Shown: one piece after another, positions 1 to 12,122 of the stretch
How positions within the stretch are numbered: the stretch's first letter is position 1
Layout of the letters: the number at the start of each line of letters is the position of its first letter
DNA from: Epiperipatus broadwayi
Lineage: Eukaryota; Onychophora; Udeonychophora; Euonychophora; Peripatidae
Direction: 5' to 3'
Length of the DNA stretch: 64,000 nucleotides
Assembly (NCBI GenBank): GCA_028023455.1
Contig: JAQFVV010006255.1
Span: forward strand, 1,364,001 to 1,428,000
Position numbers and translations under genes: made by a program
The notes under the pieces: model-generated
What the model was told of the DNA's origin: nothing
Database searches by the model: none
The model's input: only the letters and a program-made list of their open reading frames with translations

Positions 1-340
1 AAATTATCTTGGATTGAAAACGTGTTTTCTGTTTGGGCTGATAGCTGTATAGTTAGTTAACCAAAAAGATAAAAGATAGGTATTGCAGAGATGAGTAGAG
101 TCCAAAGACTCAGATGTACTGCTTCCTGACTTTTCACTGATGAAACCCATAAGCTAGAAACTATTCTGGAGTTATTGTATAGGGAGACCTGGATAAGGAT
201 TATAATGCACAATCTTCTAGCATCTATTGATTACTAGAGTTTACAGTAGATGGCACTATTGTGTGGAAAAAAATAACCACCAGAAATCTGAATCGTGTGA
301 ATGCTGGTAAAAGTTCACAAAAGTCTATGATCAAAATTTT
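1..340 (+). repeat. degraded copy of the short hammerhead-like repeat family
   Basis: This stretch follows the repeat consensus of 55960-59690 in order: the 'cttggattgaaaac' start, a 'tagttagttaa' segment, 'cactgatgaaa...agctagaaact', and the tail 'catctattgattac' then 'tggcactattgtgtgga'. It is cut by the window edge. CTGATGA lies at 137-143 and GAAAC at 157-161. Flanks 132-136 and 167-171 can pair over five positions, and the fourth pair is T-A where other copies have C-G. The stem II region is damaged. No coding potential is seen. Confidence 0.6.
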
Positions 341-1189
341 ATAAGCTTTCTCAAGAATAATAGATTGTACGAATTATGCATAGATTTCAAACAGATTTTG
401 TATGGTTTTATAATTAATTGGGCAATTGAATATAATCCAACCAGTGATACAACCTGCATAAAATTTGTTCCAATTTTTTGCGATCAGCAACTCGCATACA
501 TAATTAATTATTTTTCCTGGTGATGTGTAGCATTATAGACAATAATAAATTACGCATGCTCAATTGATTTAAGGGTAAATGATCATCTAAATATGTTATA
601 ATGTTACTGTTTTTGAGTCAGCCCTTTGCAGCACATTCAAATATTGCAAACTTCTTTCCACAGAATTATCCACAATAAGTGAAATGGAATCTGTAAACAT
701 GTTTTCTATTCATAAATACTGTTGGAAATGTTAGATTTTTACAGAGTATATCAATAATTACATTTTCATTTCCAGGGCAGTATAGGATAATTACAATTTA
801 AAAATTGAAGGTTTTTATGACTATTATTGCTATTGTTTTTGATTCTAAAAAGAATGGTTTAAATTTATTAAAAACTCATACAATACCAGGGTTTTCTTTT
901 CCATTGCAGAATAATTGATTTCTTTGATGCTCTGTTAAGAAAATGCAGCAAATGGGGTTGTTGGGGGTATTAAACTGAAACAAAACTACTCCTAATCTAA
1001 ATCCACTGTTATCAATTTAGATATAGAATGGGTATGTAAAAAAAAACCTTAAGAAAAGTATTTTTAATAGTCTGGAAATCCTGTACTTGTATAGCAGTTC
1101 AATTTTATCTTGGATCCTTTCTTTAAAAATTTATTAACAATTCATATTATTGACAAAATTTTTATAGAACCTAAGGTAAAAATTATATA
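341..1189. other. AT-rich intergenic DNA, nothing recognised
   Basis: No open frame of useful length, repeat or RNA gene could be recognised. It is ordinary AT-rich sequence with short homopolymer runs. Confidence 0.5.
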
Positions 1190-1504
1190 GACCAAGAAAT
1201 AACCTCAACTGCTTCCTACTTTAGTATGAATCATAAAACTTCTGTATTAATTAATGCAGAAGCTACTAAAAACCTCCAGTGAACCATATTAATCTAACCA
1301 TCAATAAACATAAAATACAGAATGGACCTAGCTATACTTTAGCTTAGATCGTGTATAAGCATTCAATTTATTGATGTATTAACATGTAGAACATGATTTA
1401 TATAAATTAATCTAATTTAATGAGGATGCTAATAGCTCTAAACAAACTTTTCTGATAAATGCTGCAAGAGAAAGCATTTAAAATCTCTATCTAGAATTAT
1501 CCCC

Positions 1505-1549
1505 ATTTCCAAACCGGTTTTGAGTTAATGACTCTCATCAGTAAGGCGC
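1505..1549 (-). ncRNA. hammerhead-ribozyme-like motif, left foldback arm
   Basis: Read on the minus strand: CTGATGA (plus 1535-1541), then GAGT-CATTA-ACTC, a perfect 4-bp stem II with the usual G10.1-C11.1 closing pair, then AAAAC where GAAAC is expected, then a GTT triplet. Stem I is weak, with three pairs before a mismatch. The changed G12 makes this copy probably inactive. It is called because the partner arm keeps the parts this arm lost. Inference from base pairing, not an assay. Confidence 0.4.
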
Positions 1550-1857
1550 TAAGACATTCAGATACTAGATCTAAAATACCAACTCAAATTCAGTACTTAT
1601 CTAATACTTAACTATTAAATAGAAAATTTTAAATTTTCAGACACACATGTCTTCAAATCCAGCTATCTAACTTAAATACCTATATGGGTCTGAATAATTT
1701 TCAGCTAAACCATATATTAATAGCCTTAGCAATTTAAGTTAGATAGCTGGATTTGAAGACATGTAAGTGCATGAAAATTTCAGATTTTCTACTTAATAGT
1801 TTAGATAAATGCTGAGCTTGAGTTGGTATTTTAGATCTAGTGTCTGAATATATAAGC

Positions 1858-1899
1858 GCCTCGCTGATGTCAGCCATTAGCTCGAAACTGGTTTGGGGA
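1858..1899 (+). ncRNA. hammerhead-ribozyme-like motif, right foldback arm
   Basis: CTGATGT at 1864-1870 (the last base should be A), AGC-CATTA-GCT stem II, GAAAC at 1884-1888, GTT at 1891-1893. Stem I pairs 1863-1859 with 1894-1898 (five pairs: G.U, C-G, U.G, C-G, C-G). Together with the left arm it implies a shared ancestor with CTGATGA, GAGC/GCTC and GAAAC all intact. The altered A9 probably inactivates this copy. Confidence 0.45.
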
Positions 1900-2660
1900 T
1901 AGGGATAATTCTAGATGGAGCTTTTAAATGCTTTCCCTTGCAGCATTTATCTAAAAAACTTGAATAGAGCTATTAGCACAATCATTAAATTAGATTTGTA
2001 ATACAAGCTTATTAAGTTAAGTCACTTGATGTATGACTTGATTTTCTTACTAATATAAGTTAATGTAATTTCATGACAACTATAAGCTATTCTGAAATCA
2101 TTGTAACTATTCAGAGGGAAAGGTCTCATGTTTAACAACCTCTAAGTAACTAAATAATAAATTACTCTTCAATTACTAAATGTAAATATAGTTTGATAAC
2201 TCAAATATACAATCAAAGCTAAAGTGCAGATGGGTCCATTCTATACTTTATGTTTATTGATGGTTAATTTACAAATAGCTCATTTGGGGGTTTCAGTAGC
2301 TTCAGCATTAATTACATCTACAATTGTGCTATCAAAATTTATATTTATATCTATTAGTTGAAGATTAATATTTAGTTCTTAAATTTGAGGCTCAGCCTTT
2401 CCCTCTGGGTAGTTATAATGATTTTAGATTAGCTTATAGTTGTCCTGAAATTACATTAATATATATAAATTGCACTATGCATGTTAATAAATTGAATGCT
2501 TATATAAAATCCAAGCTAAAGTAGAGGTGGGTCCATTCTGTACTTCATGTTTGATTGACAGTTAGTTTACAGATAGTTCAACGTCAGATTTTCAGTAACT
2601 GCTGTATTAATTACATCTATATTTGAGCTATCAAAATTTATATTTAAAACATCTGTATAC

Positions 2661-5600
2661 AATTATTTTGTCTGTGAGTTTTATTCTATCCTTACCTACT
2701 AGATGTACCCAGAAAATTACTTTTAGTTAAATTGATTTTAATGTTTTTATAATCACCTTTCTTTAAGAATGATTGCTTTGCCAAATACCTGGAAGTTATA
2801 ACCAGTTATTTGCATAAAATACAATAATTTTCTTTATATGGTCTGACAGCATGATCCAAACATTGCAGTGATCCAGCTCCACTTTATCAGAGTGAAGAGC
2901 ATTCTTTTTGAAAACATATTCTCCACATTTAAAAGTGATGCAATTCTGCCTGTAATTATAGGGAAAATCAACTATTGTAAAAATAAATTTGTCTTTGAAA
3001 TTTGACCATCATATGAATGAATGGATTGAGGCATATTTTTCCTATACTGTGATTGTATTCAGTTGATAAATATTGATCTCACTGTTCCATTTTTCCTCTT
3101 GATCAAAACACTAAAGGATTATATAGGATGAATATTTCTTTACAATTCATTAAATCAACATTTAGTAGAGCTGCTTATATATATTAATAGGATACTAGAT
3201 AGGATTTACATTGGTAAGGACTTTCCTCCTTTGCCTATATATAGTCAATACAATTTTAAATGATATAATTGGTTCAAAAACATTTCTTAATGCTCTATTA
3301 ATTAATCTTTATTATCAAATAGAGATCATTAATTATTTAGGTTATTAATATATGTATAATGGACATCATATATGCATACTATTTGTGGAAAGGAATATTG
3401 TCTAACCCTAGGAAATGCATTTTTCTGATTACATGCTAACATTTCTTGCACAGCATGCAATGATGCTGGAATAAAAAGTCAAATCTTAATACACTGTTAT
3501 TAATTAGAATAAACATCATAAAAATATAGTCTTCTTTAAATCTATTTGGATATTAATCCATATGTTTTGTATTTAATTTTGTTTTTTACTATTGACCAAG
3601 ATAGTATGTATTTGTCTGAAAAGGAAGATTAACATTTTTAAATCACTAGATGTGAGTTTCTTAAGCATCTTGTCATTAATTAGATTTGAGTTCCAGTGCC
3701 TACTAAGGTTCTGGTAGCAAGTTCCTCCATATTAATGTGAATGCACAATCCTGGATACATCTGGGTAGCATTTCCCAATTCTCATCAACAACATTATTAT
3801 TATATTTTATTTCCTTTATGTTCAGTATAATGTTTATGTTAAGAAATTTTAGAACGTCATTGTATGGAACATTGCAATGAAGTTCAGGCTAATTTCTGGA
3901 GGTTTATTTTTTGAACTAGTCATCTTTTTATGACCATTTATTCTAGAACCATCCCTAAAGCTCTTGGAATTGTTTAATTTTATACTAAATCATTTTTTGA
4001 GCTCGAATGGTTTTTTATTATGAGGGTTTTCGTCTCTTTAAGACAAAAACTGTGAGAGCTGAGTTTTATCCATGGAAGTCATAAATCTTTCTCATGGATT
4101 TTATTTAGCAATTCTTCTATCTCTTTAATCTAGTTTTTGGTTAGCAGTAAATCATTATTTCTGTGAATTGAATGATATGTCTTCTAACATGGTAAAGACA
4201 AGAAATATCTAGAATCTTGACACTGTCTACATTCATTCCAGAGCTTGATTTATGTTGCTCTTGGAATAGTTGATGTCAAATGTAATTTTAGTGTTTTCTC
4301 CTAAAGAAAATTTTAAATCTCCTTCTGATATTCATAAAAAAATAGTGATTTTCAGAATAAGGATCCCTACTAGTGCTTGCTGTATCCATGTAAAAAATAA
4401 AATTGCTTGAAAGAGCAATCTTCTCTATTTACTTAAGTTGTGAAATGAGAATAATTCTTAAGTAATCAAATGTTCTTTCCATACATTCTCCTTAAATGTC
4501 CTGATTTAAAGAAATTTTGATATGGGCTGATACCAATGTCACCATGAACCTTTTAGTTATATCTTGTTTATCTGTGACATTGTCATGGTATATGCTTGAC
4601 TGATTTTTTTCTTGAGCTCCAATGTGCAGATGTTTAAGGCAAATCTTTTTTAATTATTCTTTCCCTAAATTTCTCTTTTAATCTCATTTTTTTCATTTCT
4701 TTCTAAAATTGATAGATTTTATTGATGTGTAAGCTTTCCTTCACCACATTAGCTGATTTTCTATCTTTTTACAGATTGTTTTATACATTTCTGAGCATTT
4801 TTTGCTGAAGTTAAATTCTACATTTTCTGAACTTTCTTCTTCTTCCATCTTGTTCATTCTCAACTTTAATTAGTTCCATTTTCTTTTAGTTAATTCCTCC
4901 TGTCTTTGTCTGATCTTGTCTTCTAACTCTTTTACTTATTCAGTTTTCTTTGGAATTCTCTTCCAATTCATCATCAGTAAAAGCAGCATTTCTACTTCAT
5001 AAATATATTTTAAGTCAACTTAAAATTATTCATATATTTTATTAAGTATTATAATTTCTTTATAATGCAATATAGTCTCCTTCTCCCTACATAACATTTC
5101 TTCTATCTCATCCATAAGCACTATCTTATTTTTTATAATGTTAGCTCTACTTTTGTAAATTGCTTCAAATAAATGATTTTCTCTCCCAAGTTTTCAGGTA
5201 TAGACTTTGAATCTCTATTATTTCTATTTTGTTTTGAACCATGATTCTTTTTTCAAGTTATTTCGATTCTTTTCAACCCTCTAATTTGATTTTTTCCTTT
5301 TTCTTATCATCTTTAAATTCTAAATATCTTTTACTATTAGTCTCCTGCAATTTCTTCAGACCATAGTTACATTCTGTTTTAGTGTTCTGCAGTTTGCTGT
5401 CCATGAGTTATATTTGTTTTTGTTCTTTCTTTATATTATTATTCTTTAACATGGTGGATTTCAATTATAGCTATATGCAATTTTCCAAATCTTATTTTAG
5501 CTGATGCTGGTTGTTTTCCATTATTGCCTCTAATCTAGTTGTAGGCAGTTTTCTATTTTGCTTTCAATAAAAACTGAAGGGCATCCAGCATTTTTTATTA

Positions 5601-6467
5601 CTGCTTTCTATTTTTAATTCCAATTTAGTTTTGGCCCATTGGATAAGTTATTTTATCCGGTTCTACTTTATGATAATCAATGAACTGTCAAAAAAAACCA
5701 TTTCATTTGTAGCTATAGGCTCTCCTTGATTGATAACATTATCAATTTTGTCAAAAAGACGGTACTTTTGATTCGGTAATGTATTCTCTTAAACTTAGTT
5801 AACTTATTTATTTTATTTTCCTCAGTACTTATTTCTTAATAATGCAATAGATGTACAGACTTCTATATCACATATCCTCAAGCAATATCTTATTTTATAA
5901 TATTATTGCATTTGTATATAGCTTATAATAAATAGTTTTCTGTCTCAATCTTTCATGTATATATAATTCATGATTCTTTTTAGTTATTTATGAGTGAACT
6001 GTAAAAACAACTGACCTCCTCTACGTTTATTCTTTTTTTTTTTTGGCTGTTAAGATCACATTGTTCTTCCATTTCACATCTCATCATCACTATTGGAAAG
6101 ACCATATTATAGGTTATGAATTTATGAGATTGCACTTTCCTTTATTGTAAAACTTTGATTGCTGCTGGCATGTCTCTCTTATAATGTGGCATTATTTCTT
6201 AATCAAGTGCTGCGTGTATGTTGAATAGTCATCTTTTGATTTGCTAGAAATTATCCTTCCAATAAAATTTTATCTGTAAATTAAAACATACAAGACATTA
6301 CTTAGCATATATTTCACATTAAACAGAAACAAGTTCTTTTTTAATCAAATAAAACTGATGTCATTATTACTATTAAGACAATTAAGATGGTTTCAACTTT
6401 ATTTTTATCAGAATTAATGTTCTTTTAATATATAATCCAGATTTTTCTTTTTTTTATCTGTGATTAC
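2661..6467. other. gene-free AT-rich region with a possible degraded coiled-coil ORF
   Basis: No intact gene is seen. The plus strand from about 4000 to 5700 is rich in T and C. Read on the minus strand, it gives broken stretches rich in Glu, Lys, Arg and Gln (for example near 4840-4990), as in a decayed coiled-coil protein such as a LINE ORF1 or a gag. Stops interrupt it everywhere, and no diagnostic motif is left. The rest holds homopolymer runs and nothing recognised. Confidence 0.3.
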
Positions 6468-6936
6468 TAGAGATCAAAGATCATCAAACTGCGGCTTGCA
6501 GTCAGATGTGGCTCTTTGATGCTAATCTTGTGTCTCTTTTTATCATGATAAACATAAACATTTTTTGTATATAAATATTTTGATGACTCTAAGAGGGAGG
6601 AAATGTGCATTTTAATATTATTTCTTGAATTCAAACTTATTATAAAATAGTAATTATTGTAAATAATGAATATTTAAGTATTAGAAATTTGTGAAGAAAT
6701 CAAACTTACAAAAGTATTTTTTAGTTTTCATTTATTTATTTTTAAGAGAATTTTTATTTTCGTTAAGATGTATATAGATTCTATTAAGTTCCATTACTAA
6801 AACAAATGTTCAAATATATTCACAGTCATTCAGAAATTTGTATTTTTCAGGAATATATTTTGGGGCTCTTTAATGGGGGAAGGTGGAGATTTAAACAAAA
6901 TGACTCGTGTTAAAAAGTTTGTCAATCCCTGTTCTA
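6468..6936. mobile_element. possible hAT-type non-autonomous DNA transposon
   Basis: Left end 'tagagatcaaagatcatcaa' followed by 'actgcggcttgcag...tgtggctcttt'; right end, reversed, 'ctagaacagggattgacaaa'. The shared 'CAAACT' and the 'CAGGG.TTGACAAACT' layout resemble hAT terminal inverted repeats. No clear 8-bp target duplication was found and no transposase is present, so the boundaries are uncertain. Confidence 0.35.
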
Positions 6937-7620
6937 GTTGCATAGCCAGAGAATCTTTCTTATTGTTTTTAGGCTGTTAGGTTTTATTTTAGCTTGAAAT
7001 AATTTATGCTTTTACTTGATTTACTTCAACTGTACATTATATCACCAATAGCTCAAACAAGCAGCATGCCTGAATAAATGCAAGTAGTCAGAAAAATGCA
7101 GCAACAACATTTTAATATTGATTTTACATTTTAAAGTATTTAAATTAATATACTGTAACTGACATTAAAATTGGTTCAATAAAACAAACTTGTAATATTT
7201 GGGTATGGTGTAATAATTTGATTAAAGATTTAATTTTAGTGGTAGCTATCTGAAGCTCTAATCGCTCCAATATTCTGACCCTAGAAAAAATTTTTGTCGC
7301 TGTTGTTTAAAAAATTCATAAACTTTATCCTTTGGGATAAAATTTAAAAGTAATTTAATAAATATTTTTTTCTTTACATATTTCATAGTAACTTTATAGA
7401 CTCTTTTTAATTTTATAAACTTTATTTTTGATTTGCTATGGTAAATAATTTTGTCATTATAATAATATTTATTTTCATATAGATCCAGTATTTTAAATTA
7501 AAAAAAATTTTTTTTTTCATTAAAGCTTGCACTGAGTTTGTGAAACAGACAAATAAAAATGTTAAGTTTAGATTAACAAAATATTTTTACAATCGCCAAA
7601 ATTTATATGAAATCTTACTG
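6937..7620. other. intergenic DNA, nothing recognised
   Basis: AT-rich sequence with A/T homopolymers. No gene or clear repeat seen between the hAT-like element and the RTE fragment. Confidence 0.5.
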
Positions 7621-8818
7621 TCATCATCATCATCAACCATTATCAATCCACTGCATGATGAAGGTCTCTCCAAGTTCAATCAATCTTCTCTGATCTTTAG
7701 CTTCTCTTCTCCACATCACCTCTAATACACTTTCTTATTTCATCCATCCATCTCACATGTGGTCTCGTTTTGGATATTTTACAATCTCTTGGAATCCAGT
7801 TTAAGAATTCAATTGTCCATCTATTATCATCTCTTCTAGCAATATGTCCAGTCCAACTCCACTTCAGACTTTTAATTTTTTCAATGAGGTCAGTAACACC
7901 TGTTTGTTCTCTATCCCATATATTGCATTTTCAATCTCTTCTTGTTACTCCTAACATGCATCTCTCCATACTTCTTTGAGTTGTCTGAAGTCTCTGTATT
8001 GCTCTTCTATTAAGTATCCAAGTCTCAGATCCATAAGTAAAAACTGGTAAAACACGTTTATTAAAAACCTTCCTTTTCAAACACATAGGCATATTTCATT
8101 TTAGTATCAAGTTATTTCTACTAAAAGCACTCCAATCAAGTTTAATTCTATGATTAATTTCATCCATTATGTTTCCATCTGTTTAATAATCTGACCAAGG
8201 TATTTGTAGCTATTAACTTCTTCTAATTCATCATAATCAATCTTTATTTTCATATTTTGAGAAAATCCAATGAACATTACTTTAGTCTTTTTAACATTTA
8301 TCTTTAGTTCTACTTTCATCTGGTAACTCCTGCAACATTTCCTGCAGCTCTAAAGCATTATTTGCAAGAACAACCACATCATCTCCAAAATCTAAATGAC
8401 TTAAATAATCTCCATTTACTTACAATCCTTTAGCTTCCCATTTTAATCCACAAATTATTTCTTGCAGCACTGCTGTAAAAAGTTTTGGAGATATGGAGTC
8501 ACCCTATCTTACACCCTTCTCAATGTTGACTTTCCTAGTATCATTATGTAATCTAATTGTTGCTGTTGCATTTTTATAAATGTTCTTCAAAATATGACAA
8601 TATCCTGGATCTATACCTTGATGATCCAATGCTTTAATCACTGAAGAAATGTTTATAGAATCAAATGACTTTTTATAATCTACAAATCCAAAGCATAATG
8701 GCAACTCATATTCATTTATCCTTTCTATAACTTCTCTCAATACCTGGATATGATTTACTGTACTAAAACAATTTTTAAATCCAACTTGTTCTCTTGGTTG
8801 GTAGAAATCAGGCAATAA
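7621..8818 (-). pseudogene. 5'-truncated RTE-type LINE reverse transcriptase
   Basis: Minus-strand remnant of a non-LTR retrotransposon, covering the reverse transcriptase core to the 3' end. An open part at 8504-8815 reads PREQVGFKN..., then motif A FVDYKKSFD near 8660-8690, then IYKNATATIRLH, which is typical of the RTE clade. A TAG at 8501-8503 interrupts the conserved 'GVR-QGD' stretch; the same frame resumes with GDSISPK. The catalytic box near 8370-8400 reads DFGDD, with Gly replacing the usual Ala of FADD; both aspartates remain. Further on come SETW and the GHIARR-type C-terminal region, with more stops. The 3' end has a short (TGATGA)n-like tail at 7621-7635, characteristic of RTE. 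The endonuclease domain is absent, as expected for 5' truncation. Non-functional. Confidence 0.8.
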
Positions 8819-9452
8819 AGTTTAAAGTTATAAATCTTTATTAACAATTAAATACCATATTATTACATAAAACAGATATAAATTATAGTTAGTAGATGTT
8901 GAATTGAAGATGTAAATTATAGTAGAATTCTCATATTACTACTTTTAAGTTATTTGTTTATTAGAATATCAAGATATGCCGTTGGTTAACTATCTTAACG
9001 TAATGAATTACAGCAGTGGAATTATATTAATAATGCTGGTTATTAAGCCAATAAACATCACATGATCACCATACCTGTTTAATGTTGGTTATGATGTGAC
9101 TAAGTTACGTTGTTTTGGTTATAATGTAATAAAGTTTCAATAGCTTTATCATGATGTAACTGAATTACGGCAGTTTTAATCTTATGATTATCCATGATGA
9201 TGATTGTGTAATAAAATCGTGCATTAATTTTTGTAAGTAATTAGAATGCCTTTAATGCTCATATATATATAATGTGTGTGCATATTACTACGCACAATTA
9301 ATCTGAACACATGGCATTAATACCAATATTTTTATAAATATATAAAGAATGTAAAAAGAAATAATGTACGTAATCCAATGACCACAACTCAAAAACTTAT
9401 AACTGAGTGGCAGATACAACAAACCATTAATGTAAAATGGAAATGGTTTAAT
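8819..9452. other. intergenic DNA, nothing recognised
   Basis: AT-rich DNA with several weakly repeated 'gttatgatgtaact/aagtta' phrases between about 9060 and 9180, which may be a decayed minisatellite. No gene seen. Confidence 0.45.
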
Positions 9453-9457
9453 AACTG
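9453..9457. repeat. target-site duplication AACTG, left copy
   Basis: AACTG directly precedes the left LTR and is repeated at 14812-14816 after the right LTR. A 5-bp duplication is typical of Ty3/gypsy-type integration. Confidence 0.85.
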
Positions 9458-10115
9458 TGCAATATCCAGTACTAGTCGGATATGTATATGGTCGAAGTTC
9501 GAGTGAGATTTATCGCACTCAACAGCGACAAGTAATTATATAATTAAACACACAAACACGGTAGTGGAGTTAATAGGTTTATATACATAAATACATATAC
9601 AAGGATTAATATATAATACAATTATTACAAAGGTAAACTGACTAACACATTATTATACAACTCTAGTCTTAAAGGCCCGCAGGCTTACAATAAACAATAT
9701 TAAAATCTATACGACCTGTAATGGTCCCTAGGTCTACCTTAGTACATTCGGAGGTAGACCTCTCCGCGAGACGAGCTGAAAGTGAAGTAGTGCCTGTGCA
9801 CTCAGGAAAACGCATCCATCCCTCAACTTCACCTAGCAAGTCTGACCTTGTTTGTTCCCGCCGTATCGGATGAAACACTCTCTATTTCCATTGGTCATCC
9901 CATGACACGAGGTACAAAGTGGTCAGTCTGGTTATCTCTGACCAATCTTAATCGTTTCTGTGATGCTTTTAGCATACACGCACATACTTGAATATTTGTC
10001 ATAGTTACATTATTATTGCGTGTATCTGTTAATAAGCATACACACACATACTTGTATTCATTTATAATAGTTACATTATTATTGCGTGTATATGTGAATA
10101 CACACACACATAGCA
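9458..10115 (-). repeat. left LTR (3' LTR of the element)
   Basis: 658 bp, starting TGCAATATCC and ending ...CATAGCA on the plus strand (TG...CA ends). It aligns along its whole length with 14162-14811, with roughly a dozen substitutions, mostly transitions, and one small indel near 9585. It holds a duplicated block with 'gttacattattattgcgtgt' at about 10000-10090, and (CA)n. Confidence 0.9.
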
Positions 10116-10128
10116 CGCCTTCCCCAAG
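10116..10128 (-). promoter_or_regulatory. polypurine tract
   Basis: On the minus strand this reads CTTGGGGAAGGCG, directly against the inner edge of the 3' LTR. This is where plus-strand DNA synthesis is primed in LTR elements. Slightly imperfect, since it ends GCG. Confidence 0.65.
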
Positions 10129-10163
10129 TTCAGCGACGTACTTTTCTAAAAAAAGATTTTTTT

Positions 10164-10598
10164 TCATTTCTTCTTCTCTGAACTTAACACATAATCGTGC
10201 AGGCAGAGGGGAATTTTTGTTCTCCTCTTTGCGCGTGGGGGTGATTTAGTTTCACCATCTGTGACTATTTCATTTTCTTCACTATTTTGATTTTCTTCAT
10301 CAGCAGTAATGATTTCTGTTTCACTTTTAGTTTCATAGTGAGTATCATTTTCTTTATCATCATTACTTTTAAACAATTGCGGAGTGCATTCTGTTATTGC
10401 ACCCTTGCGCAATTGGTTAATGTGCTTACGTAATATTTTGCTGTCTGCCATACGGACAGCAACCACTTGTTTACTTAAATGGCGTACAACGTATGCTTGA
10501 GTCCACGATTTATTTAAATTATTTTTTACCCAGACTCGTTCATCAGGTGAAAATTTGTTGTTTACTGTAATCGGCATTTGATGCTCTTTTGATGGCAT
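10164..10598 (-). pseudogene. integrase C-terminal region of the retrotransposon
   Basis: The 144-residue open stretch contains VWVKN and KILRKHINQLRK, like the SH3-type (GPY/F-like) C-terminal domain of Ty3/gypsy integrases. A charged Glu/Lys-rich tail follows. It is the 3' end of pol. It lies in a different frame from the upstream integrase catalytic segment, so it is separated by frameshifts near 10600-10800. It ends just before the polypurine tract. Confidence 0.65.
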
Positions 10599-10748
10599 TA
10601 TTGCTGAGAGTTTTGTGCGTAACTTCTGGCCTAAATATTTTTCTGCAGGTGATCTGCCCGTTTAGCTGTGGGTGTGGAATGCTGATATAGCAACGCCATG
10701 AAAACTGCCTCTTGAGTCTTCCTTTTCCCAATTTATTCATGGATGACT

Positions 10749-12122
10749 TTAAGCTTTGTACCGCTTTCTCGGCCAGTCCATTTGATTGGGGGTGGTAGGG
10801 GGGGTAAGGATGTGTTTAATCCCCCATTCCTGCATAAATTCGGCAAATTTTTCAGACGTGAAACCGGTTCCATTATCGGATACGAGGGTTTCCGGTAGCC
10901 TGTGGTATGAAAAAATTTCCATGAGCTTGTCCAGTGTCTCATCCGAACTTGTGTTTTTCACTGTTTTATATTCTGACCATCCTGAGTAGGCATCGACCAC
11001 TACCAGAAATAATTGTCCGTGGATTGGACCGCAATGGTCAATGTGAATTCTCTGCGAAGGTTTCTCTGCTTCTTTCCATGCTTCATATTTCGCTGGGGGT
11101 GCTTTTGCATATGACTGACAGCTAGAACATTTTTTTATGAATGTTTCTATATCAGTGCCGATTCTCGGCCACCATACATAACTACGGGCTAACGCTTTTG
11201 CCCTGACAATGCCTGGATGACCTTCATGTAATAAATTTAGCATGTGCGATCTGCCTATTTTTGGTATTAGGACCTGATCGCCTTTAAGAATGCAACCTTT
11301 ACATATTGATAGTTTTTCGCGAGCTTTCCATAGCTCTATGTGTAAAAACGGAGGACGTTGTGCTGGCCAGCCTCTTCTAATTTTCTCCATCAGCCATTTG
11401 TAGCCAGCGTCTTCATTGTTCCATGCTGCTACTTTTCGGCTATTAAGAGTCTGGCTTTGAAGCGCGTCAATATAATTGATTTCTATTTCGCTTGTAGTGT
11501 TCTCTGAGTTGTCAGGCATTCGGGATAATGCTTCGGCGTGACCAATAGTCTTTCCCTTTTTATATTCCAGACTGTAATCATACCCAGAGAGTATGTTAAT
11601 CCATCTCAACATGCGCAGGCTGAGGTGTTCCGGAATTTGTTTGATGCCTAAAATTCCCAGAAGTGGTTTGTAGTCTGTCATGATTTTGAAATAACGACCG
11701 TATAAATACTGGTGGAATTTACGAATTCCAAATACTATGGTTAGCGCTTCTTTGTCCAGCTGACTATAATTTTTTTCAGCTTTGGACAAAGTGCGTGACG
11801 CGTATGCTATAGGACGTTCCCCAGATTGAGCTGGGTGACATATTACTGCCCCCACTCCATATTCTGATGCATCAGTCGTTAGTGTTATCTCAAGATCGCT
11901 ATTATAGTGTACCAGTAATTTGTTTGATACGAGTAAAGCTTTAGTATTTTGAAAAGCCCTTTCTTGTGTTGCTTCCCACTTCCATTTCTGATTCTTTTTC
12001 AGTAGCTCGTATAATGGTTTGGCTATGTGAGCTTTGCCCTCTAGGAAGTTCTCAAAATAGTTTACCAAACCCAAAAAAGCCTGCAATTGTTTTACGTTAC
12101 TAGGCCTTCTAGCTTCTGACAC
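10749..12122 (-). pseudogene. RNase H and integrase part of pol
   Basis: The 457-residue open stretch starts in the thumb of the reverse transcriptase (QLQAFLGLVNYFENF). RNase H follows: TDASEYGVGAV near residue 88, LDKEAL, and TDYKPLLGIL (usually TDHKPL). Next is the integrase zinc-binding HHCC (HEGH...CSSC), then the catalytic core with Asp in HIDHCGP and Asp in LVSDNG. The frame breaks just before the third catalytic residue: the Glu of an 'SNGLAE'-type motif is visible near 10770 only in another frame. Neighbouring pieces continue in both directions in other frames. Inactive as it stands. Confidence 0.85.

Larger units (their letters stand above)
1190..2660. mobile_element. large composite foldback (inverted-repeat) element
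   Basis: Inner arms at about 1430-1665 and 1740-1975 are near reverse complements; for example 'agctatctaacttaaat' on the left is mirrored by 'aatttaagttagatagct' on the right. Spacer about 75 bp. The symmetry continues outward: 1235-1345 (minus) matches about 2205-2345 (plus), sharing 'tttatgtttattgatggtta'. A further direct partial copy lies at about 2440-2645. The inner arms carry hammerhead-like cores (listed separately). No protein is encoded. The same family recurs at 36350-37215, so this is a dispersed repeat and not a local duplication. Probably a non-autonomous mobile element. Confidence 0.65.

Noticed and set aside
7540-7979. Plus-strand open frames at 7540-7725 and 7770-7979
   Set aside because: They are antisense to the RTE reverse transcriptase remnant.
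10016-10249. Open frames within the LTRs on both strands
   Set aside because: They repeat in both LTRs, run through (CA)n and encode Thr/His repeats; no coding evidence.
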